In this document: positions 11,775 to 23,120 of the stretch, piece by piece
How positions within the stretch are numbered: position 1 is the stretch's first letter
Layout of the letters: each line of letters opens with the position of its first letter
NCBI GenBank assembly: GCA_032622095.1
Contig: CP136061.1
Span: 46,817,797 to 46,881,796, forward strand
From: Siphonodentalium dalli
Lineage: Eukaryota > Mollusca > Scaphopoda > Gadilida > Siphonodentaliidae
Reading direction: 5' to 3'
DNA length: 64,000 bases
The notes under the pieces: model-generated
Seen by the model: only the letters and a program-made list of their open reading frames with translations
Databases searched by the model: none
Told to the model about the DNA's origin: nothing
Made by a program: the position numbers and the translations under genes

Positions 11775-12305
11775 CTAGTTCACCTGCTCCAACCCGTTTA
11801 AGTTTAAATCTGTTTCTTCAACAACGTTACCCAATTGCAAATTTGTCAGAGCCCCACCAGTTCCAGTTAAGTTTTGAGGTCGGTCTGTTTTTATCTTAAC
11901 TGATGTTCTTTTACCAACAGTACAGGGGGAAGGTTCATTATCATTATATAACTCATTTCTGCAAGACCCATCTCTGAGACGGGTAATTGAAGGGGATCTA
12001 CCCCTAGAAGGTTTATATGAATCCTGCAATGAATCCGGGACATTTTGGTTACCATCATTTGATTCACGTGGTCCAATAATGTTCTCAAGTGTGTTCCCTT
12101 TAACCTCCGTGAATTTTGAATTGTGGCGGGAAGATATCTGGCCAGCTTTATTTACTTCACCATATTCATCCCTTCCCGGTCTATTTTCAATGGCTGCAGG
12201 TTGCCTGCAATCATTATAAATGAAATTGTTTTCATGCACGTCAGGTCCCTTTCGTGATGAAAACATTTGAAAGTGGGTCACTAAATCTACTAACTTCCTT
12301 GAAAT
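11775..12305 (-). CDS. Second open frame of the LTR element, Gag-extension candidate
   Basis: Open from 12305 to the TAG at 11775-11777, about 176 codons. There is no ATG near its beginning (the first candidate codon at 12281 is GTG), and it overlaps the end of the upstream Gag-like frame by 65 bases in the +1 register. It is charged and polar (Asn, Arg, Asp, Ser), resembling the disordered end of a Gag. Either a +1 frameshift joins it to Gag or a single-base change in the lineage broke one longer gag. Confidence 0.45.
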   Translation of the reverse strand: MSRKLVDLVTHFQMFSSRKGPDVHENNFIYNDCRQPAAIENRPGRDEYGEVNKAGQISSRHNSKFTEVKGNTLENIIGPRESNDGNQNVPDSLQDSYKPSRGRSPSITRLRDGSCRNELYNDNEPSPCTVGKRTSVKIKTDRPQNLTGTGGALTNLQLGNVVEETDLNLNGLEQVN

Positions 12306-13386
12306 TCAGGGTAAAGGGGTGGCTATTCACCCTAGTAGATGCCTGTCGGTGATTACATATGACAGAACCCAAATCCTCACTTGGAGGTGAACTTTCCATT
12401 TTCCCCGAACAGCCACTGGCCCCATGTTTTAGATAAGAATTTATTTCACCGGGATACCTATAGTGTACTGGTTTAAGGGACTGTTTACAGAGTCCCTGAT
12501 TTACCTTTGAGGAAGAATCCCATTTTATAACTTCGGGTTCTAGTTCCCATTCCTTAAGTTTTTCATTAAGTTCGGGACGATTCCCATAGACCGATGTCTG
12601 ACCATGGTCACTGTGAATAACTCTCAATGAAACATCCAAAATGGGATTTGGGCCATAACGAGATATATTTGTGTCATGGACTGAAAGCTGTCTGAATTCA
12701 GGAGAAAAGGGGGCCAAAACCTCACCATCCCCGGAACTATGATACCCACCTGCCCCAAAAAGCTGTTTGTCTCCCATTTCCCAGTCGGACTTCTGGTCAA
12801 CACATATGGTGTCGTAATCAAGTGTGTCAAATTGATATGGGTGATTCGATAACTCACTATACACCCAATCATTGTTAACCGGGTCACTGCACGTGGACTG
12901 CGTGTCATACTGTGATCGATAAAAATCATTGTCCCATTCATCCAAAGGGAACTTCCCATGTGCATAATATCTTGACCCAATGTAATCTTCCAATTCATTC
13001 AATAAGTCCGAGAAATCAATTGAGGGAAAATATCTGATAATCTCGCAGTAACATTTTTTGGTTTCCCATACCAAACAGTTTCTGAGAATATCTACAATTT
13101 CATCATTGTTTGACAGCCGCTTGTAAATCACAAAATTTATAAATCTGAAGCGAAACGATGGCCAATTGCTACCATCAAACCATAAATTTTGAGGGAGGTG
13201 GTCCCATTCTCCCTTTCCAATTTCATAAGTTTTACTTGGGACTCTATTCTCATGAAAAGATGAATATATATCTTCACTGGGTGGGGATGAAATTCCAGAT
13301 TCCCCCTGTTGGTTGATAAAGTCACCATACTTCCTCCCCCTCCCTTCAAAAAATACATCGGTGTGCACATTCGATGGGAACCCCAT
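12241..13386 (-). CDS. gag: Gag-like protein of the LTR retroelement
   Basis: Starts at the ATG at 13386, 610 bases inside the 5' LTR, giving 381 codons to the stop at 12241. Residues ~65-150 have the pattern of a retrotransposon Gag capsid: LWFDGSNWPSFRFRFINFV, then a KRLSNNDEIVDILRN helix, a YFPSIDFSDLLNELEDYIG segment and a short RYYAHG end. This is the W-x-x-F ... L-x-x-L ... F-x-D-L-x-x-x-L-x-x-x-FG layout seen in Ty3/Gypsy and BEL Gags. No zinc knuckle follows. Assigned by pattern only; which superfamily it belongs to is open. Confidence 0.68.
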   Translation of the reverse strand: MGFPSNVHTDVFFEGRGRKYGDFINQQGESGISSPPSEDIYSSFHENRVPSKTYEIGKGEWDHLPQNLWFDGSNWPSFRFRFINFVIYKRLSNNDEIVDILRNCLVWETKKCYCEIIRYFPSIDFSDLLNELEDYIGSRYYAHGKFPLDEWDNDFYRSQYDTQSTCSDPVNNDWVYSELSNHPYQFDTLDYDTICVDQKSDWEMGDKQLFGAGGYHSSGDGEVLAPFSPEFRQLSVHDTNISRYGPNPILDVSLRVIHSDHGQTSVYGNRPELNEKLKEWELEPEVIKWDSSSKVNQGLCKQSLKPVHYRYPGEINSYLKHGASGCSGKMESSPPSEDLGSVICNHRQASTRVNSHPFTLNFKEVSRFSDPLSNVFITKGT

Positions 13387-13995
13387 TATCAATATTGCAA
13401 CGAAAAATTTCTTTGGTCACAGGGAAAAAATCCGTAAGAACAACTCAGGCAACACAAGAGGGTAAGCAAAACCCTGTTTCAGTGAAAAAAAATAATATAT
13501 ATATATATTTTTTTTCAATGACTGAACACAAATAAATATTAAATATAATCATTAAAGGGAAAGAAATTCCCTAATGTGTAATATTTATCAATATTACTGA
13601 AACATCGACATGTCTCAATGTAAATTCAGACAAAAGTTGAGAAAAATTTCCTCAATTTCTGTCAAGTGAGTAACACAAAAGTCTTAAATCACCCATTTTC
13701 CCAACTTTTTAGAGAAAATAATCTCAAATAATGTTTATTTCATTAGACGAATGAAATATGTATAAACAATCGGGACGGATGCGGCCCGATGACAACAGAT
13801 TTTAATGGATTGAAAATCAAGCCATCAAAAAAATTATCTGTCACCTAATGGCAGCTAATTTGAATATCAAATTTGTCTCAAATTTTAATTGAGACAACAA
13901 TTCAGAAAAATTTCCTCAATTTCTGAAAAAATTATGCGACACCGCACAAGTTTTTGGAATTTCCCACGCAAGTTCGTAGGCTTGCAGCGACAATA
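13387..13995. other. 5' leader of the LTR element
   Basis: About 610 bases between the 5' LTR and the gag ATG. Contains an (AT)n run at 13496-13509. The first bases after the LTR on the minus strand read TATTGTCGCTGCAAGCC, not the TGG expected of a primer site matching a tRNA 3' end. Confidence 0.55.
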
Positions 13996-14345
13996 TGGAG
14001 AATTTGGGTATCTCTCCACAGAACGGGTGATCTAAGTTGTGTTACTCACCTTGTAGAAACACCCCAACTCCTGTCATGAGTGACCCTGGTCACGATGAGG
14101 CCGGCCTCGTCCCTGCAGGTCGGCAGCTAGGTCTTATTCACAGCATGTTCAGGTATCAACTAATTTGCCCACCTGGGTTCAGATATCAGCTGGGAACTGC
14201 ATGCTTTTAGGGTGAATACGCAATCAATCACACCTCTGGGGTCAGTCAAGATCTCTTAAGATTGGAGCACTGAGGCTATCAGTAATCACTGACTGACCCA
14301 AATACTTCAAGAATAACCAGATTTAATGGTCCCAATCTGAACCCA
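13996..14345 (-). repeat. 5' LTR
   Basis: 350 bp, pair of 8073-8422; single mismatch at 14312. Confidence 0.92.
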
Positions 14346-14616
14346 GCTGTTCGGCAGAGTAGTGGATGGGCTGGTGCCGGCTATTCTATCAAAAGACATA
14401 CTAATACCAAAAAAGAAAGGAAGGAAAATAAAGGCGAAAAAGTACCCAGGCTATATAACATCAAACCCTGTCGAAAAGGAGGAGTGTATTAACTCCATCG
14501 AAAGGATACGAGCTAACACGGCACAATTCAGACACTCGTTCTTTGTTCGAGCTATCGAGGAGTGGAACAGCCTGGAGGATAGCATATGCGAGGAAACAAC
14601 GGATAAAACAGCATAG
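14346..14616 (+). pseudogene. LINE reverse transcriptase fragment, second part
   Basis: Continues the LINE frame cut at 8072. It reads LFGRVVDGLVPAIL and later RHSFFVRAIEEWNSLEDSI, the usual SFF.R.I..WN.L ending of Jockey/CR1/RTE-type proteins, then a stop at 14614-14616. Joined to ...RRNTMRMK the spacing matches the family pattern RR(N6)(ten residues)GLV without gap, so the LTR element entered here without removing LINE codons. An A-rich tract at 14709-14720 may mark the LINE tail. Confidence 0.82.
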
Positions 14617-14970
14617 TCCTCCCACAGCGCTAACACAGTCGAGAGGCTCCAGCGCTGAAACACATACAGATACAGATAGGAAAGTTGGGAAACAACATGT
14701 TAAATTTAAAAAAAAAAAACCCACGCACCTCCCCTGTTGCACTCGAAATCTCATCAAAACGAATACGCTTCGGACATGAATAACTACGTATGCAAAACTA
14801 TCGAATATCGATAATCACACTTACCATACATTTCTTGAGAGGTATATATCCAGAAAAACTACTTTTATCAGGTGAATATAATCAAAATCACTATAAAATT
14901 TGGCTCGACACAACATCATTAGCACGGAAATGTTAGGATCGATAACTCTTTCGAAATGTCGGGTTGGCGA

Positions 14971-15270
14971 TTACCGCAATACGATAGGGGAACACTTTGA
15001 CGTTCGTACTCATATTTCACCAATTTTTGTACCTGGCTTACCTGTCCTAAGTTTCACGGGAAAATGGCTAATTTGATTCTATTTGTCATTTTATACATAT
15101 TTATCAACCCATTTATTATTCATTTTCCTAAAAATAAAATAAAAAAGCTGAAGATGACATGTTTAAAAAGCATGAATGCCATTGGGGATAAGTGTCATAA
15201 GTTATCAGAGTACGTAATACTTGTGATAGTTACGTTACGCACTCAGTTTTCCCCTATCGTATTGCGGTAA
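14971..15270. mobile_element. Small TIR element (~300 bp), MITE candidate
   Basis: TACCGCAATACGATAGGGG at 14972 faces CCCCTATCGTATTGCGGTA at 15252, a ~25-base inverted repeat. No clear target duplication. Confidence 0.6.
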
Positions 15271-15539
15271 ACCAGCACCACTGAATCAAAACAATTTGGT
15301 GTAAAATCAAAAGCCATTCATCAGACAGAGATGACCTGATGCTGGATTCATAATGGATAATTTTTGTATTACACATGTAATTAGATAGGGAAAAAATACA
15401 CTGATAATAACTATTAATATTTTAATTGTTTTATTTTTATTTATACATTTCTTTGATACAGACCTTGTTTTGAGGTAAAATGTCTGCACTGTTCGATGCA
15501 GCGACTGCCAGACCTCATCTGTCTTCATGGTTGTTGCTC

Positions 15540-16200
15540 AGAATTCAACCCCCTATATATATACCAATGTATAATGCGCATTTTGAGGGGAAACAGTGGG
15601 TAAGAAAGTTGGGACTTATAGACAGAAATCTAGGGTAAATTAAAATACGAGAGGCTGGTTATAACTTAATTAACATTCGCTGACAAAGCGTTACTGAGTA
15701 GGGTGTAGACAACTGCACGTGGTCTGCACTACTGATCATGCCTTATTCAGTGTAACAAGTACAGGATTTATCATTAGGTTTGTTTTGTCTTCTGGTATAT
15801 CACTATATGTTAATATTGCTTTTACGTCCAATCGATGTAAATGTATTAAGTGAAAATTTTGTCAGAAGTACCCAGCCAGATATGGTCAAAACGTACCATT
15901 CTGAGAACAAAATTTACCATTTCATGTTTTGATTGCTAAAACTTTGCATAACAAGATGTGCTCTTTTAACAGAGGGTTCTGGGAATTTTTTTTGGGTTAT
16001 TTTATTATATTATTTCAAAATAATATAATAACAAAAATTCCCGGTTACGAGTTACAAAAATGTTCAGAGTTTATGTAAGTTATTTTCAATTTCATTTGTC
16101 AATTTATTATGCAATATCAGTCTTATCTGAAACTTTTTTCTTGAAATGTGTTTAGGAAACTGACTAATAATAAATTTCTCTGGAAAATGTTCATTTTTAT
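15540..16200. other. Gene-free AT-rich stretch with palindrome
   Basis: GTTATTTTATTATATTATTT at about 15995 pairs with AAATAATATAATAAC downstream, flanked by further inverted GGGAATTTTT / AAAAATTCCC. Nothing coding. Confidence 0.5.
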
Positions 16201-16260
16201 GTTTACCCATACCATAGTATGGTAAACATAGTGTCGTTGCCCGGATTGACCACTCGTCGT

Positions 16261-16565
16261 TCGTCCGTCCGTCTGTCTGTCTGTCCGTCCGTCTGTCTGT
16301 CCGTAGACACTTTACGAGTAATGCGATAACTCAAACATTTTCTATCCGATCGAAACCAAATTTTGTATATTGGTTTCTCAGCCCAAAATACAGATCGAGT
16401 TCGAATTTGGGTTTGATCCGAGATTTTGTTACAGAGTTATGGCCCTTTTTCAACTTAGAATTCACACATTCTGCCATAACTCAAACATTTTTTATCTGAT
16501 TGGAACCAAATTTGGGTTCGAATATGGGTTTGATCCGATTAATTTTAAAGGAGTTATGACCCTTT
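16261..16565. repeat. TCTG/TCCG microsatellite with dispersed-repeat tail
   Basis: GTCCGTCCGTCTGTCTGTC tract at 16261-16304 followed by two ~130-bp related units that contain TAACTCAAACATTTT and GTTATGGCCCTTTTT. The same class of repeat recurs near 20.7, 21.6, 22.8, 34.9 and 49.9 kb. Confidence 0.7.
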
Positions 16566-16599
16566 TTCGAAAAAAAAGAAGAAAAAAATAATCGATTTA

Positions 16600-18415
16600 A
16601 AAAAAAAATTACTTTTAACTTTTATAATAATAATAACAAAAATGTCATTGACATTGTCATTTGTTTTCATTTAGATATTGATGATTATGATAAAAGTTGA
16701 TAAAAAGATTTCCAATGTGGACCTTTAATTTTTTTTAATAATTAAAAAGTTTTTAAGTTAAAAAAATTTGAAAAACTAACACCATTATACTCTGCCAAGG
16801 GTACCCCGAATCACCACACCAAATTTGATTAAATCGGTCCAAAATCTTGTGTTATGTACTGGTAAATCTGTTTGGAGCAACATTAAATCCAATTCACCAA
16901 TTGCCTTTGGAATACTTAGCTATTGATAAGGCTATATTATTTTCTGATGTCTCTTATGCCAATGTGCAAATAATCTGATAAAGAAGGCTATGGTATCTAA
17001 TTTAAAATAAAGATTCAACAATAAACATCACATGATATTAACAGTAGACATCTCTGCTGCAGAGTTATATCTTCAGATGGTCTGATATCATTATAATTGT
17101 TATTGGTTTAATAGAGGTCAGTGTTCAACATAAACAATTCCTGTGATATTTTGACAGCTCTGCTATATAATTGATATTAATGGGTCAGTGGTGAGGTTGC
17201 TTATCTGTATACTAGGACACATTATTATTGTAAACTTAAATTGGACTCTCTTAACCCAAGTATTCCATGTCCAGGTCACACCTACACATTTAACCCATGG
17301 GCTTGCTGGCTGTGGTGGTTTAGCATTACAGATCCTGTACCAGGGCATTCTCTTATATAAATGCCAGTGACCCATAAATTCCAATAATTTGTGTTATGTA
17401 CATTTGTCTATAATAGTACATAACAGTATACTCTATAATTCAACACCAAAACTCTCATTTATCCGATCATATTAAATTTTTATCGCCAAGGGATGGGTTA
17501 ACATCTGCCGATCGTGATCGGCCTCTCGTTTGAATTTTGTGTAATCCCGCTCAATGTCATGCAAAGAGCACATTGAGTAATGCAAAGATTTAGCCATACA
17601 AACATGAAATTTGCATGAGAAATGTTGGTAAATTATGTTCTCAAAATGGTACGTTTTGACCACATCTGGCTTGGTATGTTCTGTCCAAAGTGGTTTGGTT
17701 AGTGGGTACATTCTGTCTATAACCCCTTTGATACATGTCATACGTTCTAATCACAATCGCATGATCACACATAAGTTTTCTTGTCCAAAGTGAGTCACAG
17801 ACCCTGTCATTTCGATGATTTCCCAGACAGGTCACCCCGGGCCAAAGGACTTAATGTATGCAGTGGCCCTGGTTGAGAGGACATAACAAGACTTTCACAA
17901 GTCATGGATTGTGCAATTTTATCTGGAAAATGGCCCGCAAAGCCGAAATGATGTCATGAACCGTGCCATGATGTCTTCGCTTGTTTTCATTAAACTATTA
18001 CCGAAGATATTGGTATAAATGAAACTAATACAGTAATAGGCCTAAATAGCATGGGAAATTCTTCGGAAGTTGTGAAGTAGCCAAATTTATTTTCATCTCA
18101 TGGTCCATTGCCGATTCCGCACTTTGGCAATATCCTCACAGTTGCTAACCGGAAGTGACATGACAATTTCTGCAAAATCCATACACACAATTTTGAAAAA
18201 TCACTGATGGATATAGAAAAAAATCAATGACGTCATAAGGTAGAAACAACCATGTGCGGCTGCGGCATGCAGGTGGTTGCTACCAGTACATGATCATATA
18301 GACTAACACATACAGATAACAAACTGTTCACATGGAGTCCATTTGCAATGTGTTTTCAGTGATTTATGACACACATTTGACCACCTGTTTCTTCCACTAA
18401 AACTGCTCCCCCCAA
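16600..18415. other. Gene-free stretch
   Basis: Holds a copy of a dispersed repeat at 16790-16860 (ACCCCGAATCACCACACCAA), which recurs at 39150. No exon structure seen. Confidence 0.5.
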
Positions 18416-18521
18416 TTTAATATATTTATGGTCTGCAGTGATTTAATATATTTATGGTCTGCAGTGATTTAATATATTTATGGTCTGCAGTGATTTAATA
18501 TATTTATGGTCTGCAGTGATT
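18416..18521. repeat. 26-bp tandem repeat, four copies
   Basis: Unit TTTAATATATTTATGGTCTG followed by CAGTGA, four near-identical copies. Confidence 0.93.
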
Positions 18522-18649
18522 TCACTGATTTGATATATAAGTGATATGATTTTGTTTCTCTTACAGCTTATCTGGTAGTTTTATGACATGGATGCAGAAG
18601 GTATCATAATTATGTAGCTTGTAGCTTTAATGCATGTAGTTCCTGCTGT

Positions 18650-19101
18650 CAGGCCTGGAAATATGGTGCCGGACATAATAAGAATGAGGTTCCCAGAGGG
18701 TAAATTTAGTGAAGCTACCTCACACAGCAGGCTAGCATTACTAAATTGACCTTCTGTGGACCTCATTCTGCTTTGTCCTCATCTTCTCTGAAAAGTGTCT
18801 TTATTATCAAATTAATAAAAAAAACTTCTTTGAACAGAAATATTTGTTTTAATTTAGTTTCTCTATATCTCAAAATTGGTAGACAACACATTGCATATTA
18901 TAAATCAAGATGTCCAAATGGATGTACATCACCATCTTCACCATCTGGGAATTTAAATCTGTGTCTATGTCCCCCATAACAGATGAGGCCATGCAGAATG
19001 AGGTCATCAGACGATGAATTTGGGACAGCAGGGTAGCATCACCAAACTCACCCTCTGGCAACCTCATTCTGCAAATGTCTGGCACTATATTTTCAGGCTG
19101 G
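18650..19101. mobile_element. Group A MITE (hAT-like), copy 1
   Basis: Two imperfect hairpins built from GAATGAGGTTCCCAGAGGG-type arms, joined by a ~250-bp middle. Ends CAGGCCTGG and CAGGCTGG. Diverged; no clean 8-bp duplication. Confidence 0.8.
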
Positions 19102-19172
19102 TAGTACTAGTCTTAGTAGTCTGGTAGAATAATAATCACCTTCATCAGTTTCATCACCAGCAATTTTGCCAA

Positions 19173-19215
19173 TTAGGGTTAGGGTTAGGGTTAGGGTTAG
19201 GGTTAGGGTTAGGGT
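19173..19215. repeat. Interstitial telomere-like (TTAGGG)n
   Basis: Seven consecutive TTAGGG units, flanked on both sides by copies of GCCAATT. A degenerate trace lies at 21284-21310. Confidence 0.95.
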
Positions 19216-19256
19216 ACATCCTAATTGCCAATTTTGCCAATTTTGTCTTCATCATA

Positions 19257-19653
19257 TTAACCCTTTACCCAACAGAATGGCCCTGTGCCAATGCATTCTC
19301 TTATATATGCGAGTCGACCATAGGTCGCCTCGCATATATAAGAGAATGCATTGGCTTAACACATTAAAAATTATAAAATTGTTAAAGAATGTAAGAAAAA
19401 ATGGTAAAAAGTGTTAATTTTTTTTTTTTAGGCCAATGCATTCTCTTATATATGCGAGGCGACCTATGGTCGACTCGCATATATAAGAGAATGCATTGGC
19501 ACAGGGCATAACTGTAACTATCACAATGTGGTCAAGGAGCCGGTTCCAATGATATCCATATTTGTATGGTTCTATTGAGACAGACCGAAGATATTTTAGG
19601 CTGTTGAAGCTTTATTTGGCCAGTTTTGGCAGGTTTGTTGGGTAAAGGGTTAA
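19257..19653. mobile_element. Group B MITE (piggyBac-like), copy 1
   Basis: TTAA-CCCTTTACCCAACA at the left and TGTTGGGTAAAGGG-TTAA at the right. Inside are two 66-bp palindromes with arms CCAATGCATTCTCTTATATA, oriented as mirror images and separated by ~75 bp, then ~150 bp of unique sequence. TTAA target and CCC ends are the piggyBac hallmark. Confidence 0.92.
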
Positions 19654-19659
19654 ATCACC

Positions 19660-20640
19660 ATTATCATCATCATTGTTTAGTAATGAAAACTCGTGCTTTG
19701 ACTGGTCCATAGCGATCCAGTCACTGACATGTACATGTGCTGATATATACATACATTGTTCTTTTTATCAAAGTGTTCATCTCTAGATTGATAGTCAAGT
19801 TTACTGCATTAAAATAAGATATTAGGCCCAAAAAAGTTCTGTGTTTCCGCTAACCCGACCAACCCTATTTGGAACTGCCATCTGAGTCTAGAGATATTAT
19901 TGTAAATTTTTTTGGTCCCCAGTGGCCATCTTCAATTTTACTCTACGTGCCACATCCCTCATCCCTCATCCAAACTTCATATGTTCATTTGATGTTACCT
20001 CTAGAAGGAAGCTGTCCAATTCTTCTGAAATTTGTTAAAAAACATGGGTGCCTGGAGCCATCTTGGTTTTCACATTTGAATCCATTGGCACACCCTGCAG
20101 CCCACATTTAGTGGAGAAATGTTTGAAATGAAATTAATTACATTTTCACAATACAATCCATTTACTGAAACTTTTTGACTTTCCTGCTTTATCATTCTAT
20201 TGACTGCTAAGCATAAAATTATTAACGCCTCCCAATTTGAGCTACAGTGTCATTGACACTTTCATTTTTAGTTTGAGTAAGCGTCTTTCTTAAGTTTCTT
20301 TTGTGGAGTTAACGACTGTTGTGCATCATATATAAACTCTTTAAAATGGGTTCATGTACCAGTAGTTTAAAGGTACTCAATGTAATTGAAGTTAAACTTG
20401 GAACATGGAAATTGAATTGTTTTGTCTATACCTGTAGTGTTCTTTAACTTTTATTAAGGGAATTAAATGACATTGGTCATGTTTGAAAATGGAATGTGTT
20501 TTGCTAAAATGGAGTAAAACAACATTTATATATATGTGTATGAAATTACTTCAATTTTCCCATCTGACTATGTCCCTACTTCATCTTACAACGGGATTAT
20601 TCAAAATAAAGTCAAAATATTTGAAGGAGTTGATTGTTTC
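19660..20640. other. Gene-free stretch
   Basis: Includes repeat text related to the 35-kb family (ATCCCTCATCCAAACTTCAT near 19960). No supported gene. Confidence 0.45.
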
Positions 20641-20649
20641 TTTATTCAC

Positions 20650-21290
20650 TGTATTTATACCCACCCACAATGAAGTTATGGTGGTATACTGGAATCAGCT
20701 TGTCCATCTTTCGTCTGTCCGTCGCCATGGACACAAATTTGTCGAGAGTTTTTCTCAGTCGTTTTTTAACCATTTTCCGTTAAACTTGGTACAGACATCA
20801 ACCACCATGGGAACCTGAGCACCTGCGATTATGACGTCCGTCAGACTTTTTTTGGTAGAGATATTCCCCTTTTTCTAATTAGAAAATGTTCGCAACATGT
20901 AAGATTTTGTCCGAGCTTTTATTCTTACATTGTTAGGTTAATTTTTTATAACTTGCCACAGATATATAGTAATATGGGAACCTGTACACCTGCGATTATG
21001 ATGTCTGTCCGACTTTTTTTGGTGGAGTTATCCCCCTGTTTCTACTTAGAATTTTTTTTGCAACATGTGTAATATTGTCCAAGCTTTTATTCCTACATTT
21101 TTGGGTCAATGTTTCTAAAACTTGGCACAGATATGTAGTACCATGGGAACCTGTTCACCTGCGATTATGATGTCTGTCCAACTTTTTTGTGTGGAGTTAT
21201 TCCCCGTTTTTGACTTAGAACATTTTCGCAACATGCATAATTTTGACCGAGCTTTTATTCCTACATTTTTCGGTCAATAGGTTTAGGATT
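20650..21290. repeat. ~170-bp tandem repeat, about three copies
   Basis: ATGGGAACCTG followed by CACCTGCGATTATGA recurs at about 20808, 20973 and 21143, each with GTCCGACTTTTTTTGG-like text after it. Begins with a TCTGTCCGTC tract. Confidence 0.82.
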
Positions 21291-21595
21291 AGGGTTTGGG
21301 GTTAGGGTTGTGCACCTGCAATGGGAATCTGTTATTTTATTATTCTAACTTATTGTTTACTGACTTGTGAAATATCTTAGTGTTTCAGAAACACAGGGGG
21401 GGGGGGGTATCCTTAGTCCAGTTGGGAGTCACACCTCTAGTTTTACCAGACTGTTGGTGTTTGGGGGTAAAAAATTGGGGATGGGCATCATATTGTTGAA
21501 ATAATTGGAAGATATTAAAAAAAATGTGTTTATCTACAAATGACTGCTGACTATATTTTTTCTCTCAGTCGTTTAGAGCAAACAAAGGTTTTTAG

Positions 21596-21960
21596 CTCAC
21601 CTGAGACAAAGTCTCCGGTGGAGCTATAGTCATCACTCCTCGTCCGCCATACCGTCAAGCCGTCCATCCGTCCGTCAACAATTCTTTAAACATCTTCTTC
21701 TTCGGAACCATAAGACCGAATGGGTTCATATTTGATGTGGATGTTCCCTAGGTGACTAACATTCAGATTTGTTCAAATGAGGTCACCAGGTCAATTAGTT
21801 GCGAAACCAGGGCCATAACTATATTCCTCCTTGGTAAGTCTTATAACGACTTCTTGTCTAGAACCATTGGGCCGATTTAGCTTACATTTGGTATGGAGGG
21901 TCCTTTTAAACATTCAAAAAAATTAGAAAAACTGACACCGTTGTAACATCCGCAGAGTTA
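21596..21960. repeat. Dispersed repeat copy (pair with 22745-23120)
   Basis: Shares CCCTAGGTGACTAACATTCA-type text, ATTCAGATTTGTTCAAATGA and the GGTATGGAGGGTCCTTT motif with 22745-23120. Begins with a CCGTCCATCCGTCCGTC tract. Confidence 0.75.
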
Positions 21961-22252
21961 TGAAAATCTTTAATGAAGTCATGGAAACTTTCCCTTTCCA
22001 TCACCCTCCCCCACATGACCCAGACCACCACCCTGCCCCCAACCAACAGCATCCCACCCCATCTCATCTCCTAACTACCAGGATCTCTCCCACCAGCAGA
22101 TTCAGTCAATTGTATTGGCTACAGACAGAGAGAGCGTTAATATAAATACACAGTCATCAATTGAGATGTTATCAGGCTGACAGGTGTGAACAAATGCTTA
22201 GCCAGCACTGATGCCAGTGTGTGTCATTAAAATCAAAACAAATTATTGTTCT

Positions 22253-22693
22253 CAAACCTCAATTTAGTGTGTCTGACATTTGCAGAATGAGGTCCCCAGA
22301 GGGTGAATTTAGTTATGCTACCCTGCACAGCAGGCTAGCATCACCAAATACACGAGCCAGGGTCCTCATTCTGCTTAGGCCTCATCTTCTGGGAAGTATA
22401 TAGGGTCTTAAATTTACATTTTTTCTTACTTTTTCCCTTCTGTTTAGTTTCTATATCCCCTAATTTGTAGAAGATAAAATGCATAATTGAGGTGCCCAAT
22501 GGGTGCACATCACCAACTTCAACTGGAGAACTTCAATCTGATGCTATGTCTCCCAATAGCAGTTGAGGCCTAAACAGAATGAGGTCCCCAGAGGGTGAAT
22601 TTGGTGATGCTAGCCTGCATTGCAGGATTGCATCATTAAATTCACCCTTTGGGGACCTCATTCTGCAAATGTCAGACACTATGTTCAGGCTTG
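22253..22693. mobile_element. Group A MITE, copy 2
   Basis: Full-length two-hairpin form, ends CAAACCTCAATTTAGTGTG and CACTATGTTCAGGCTTG. Flanks match at five of eight bases (ATTGTTCT/GCTGTTCG), an eroded duplication at best. Confidence 0.85.
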
Positions 22694-22744
22694 GCTGTTC
22701 GAATATTATTTTCTTAACCACCAGTATCCAGTTCAACTCATTAT

Positions 22745-23120
22745 ACCCTGATTTTGCAAAGAAAACTTGGGGGGTATATTCAATTGAATTTGTCTGTCTC
22801 TATGTCAGACTGTTCTCCCATCCATCCATCTGTCATTATGTCTCTATCCGTCCATCAATTGTTTTCTTCTCCAGATACATATTAAAGACCCAAATGGGTT
22901 TATATATTTTGGTGTGGATGTCCCCTAGATGACTCACATTCAGATTTGTTCAAATGAGTTCATCAGTTCAAATACATGTAGGTGAGAAGCCAGGGCCATA
23001 ACTCTTTCCTTCCAAAGTAATTCTTAAAACAATTTCTTCTCAAGAACCATCGGGCCTATTTAGCTTATGTTTGGTATGGAGGGTCCTTTGGTGACTGGGG
23101 TTTAGATTTGTTCAGATTTT
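22745..23120. repeat. Dispersed repeat copy (pair with 21596-21960)
   Basis: See the pair. A poly-G run follows at 23338-23352. Confidence 0.7.

Larger units (their letters stand above)
8073..14345 (-). mobile_element. LTR retroelement with Gag-like gene and no polymerase (6273 bp)
   Basis: Direct terminal repeats of exactly 350 bp (8073-8422 and 13996-14345), each TG...CA on the plus strand, differ at one position (C at 8389, A at 14312). The interior is 5.57 kb. All long frames read on the minus strand, beginning with a Gag-like protein 0.6 kb inside the 14345 end, which fixes that end as 5'. I find no protease, reverse transcriptase, RNase H or integrase, so the element is non-autonomous. 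I also see no clear tRNA primer-binding site after the 5' LTR and no purine tract before the 3' LTR. It sits inside a LINE frame that resumes without loss of residues on the other side. A clean target duplication is not visible: the flanks read GAATGAAGTA and GCTGTTCGG. Confidence 0.88.

Noticed and set aside
17472-17835. Minus-strand frames of 64-89 codons
   Set aside because: No splice context and no recognised motif; length expected by chance in AT-rich DNA.
19166-19417. Frame with an Arg-Val repeat
   Set aside because: Translation of TTAGGG units followed by the group B palindrome.
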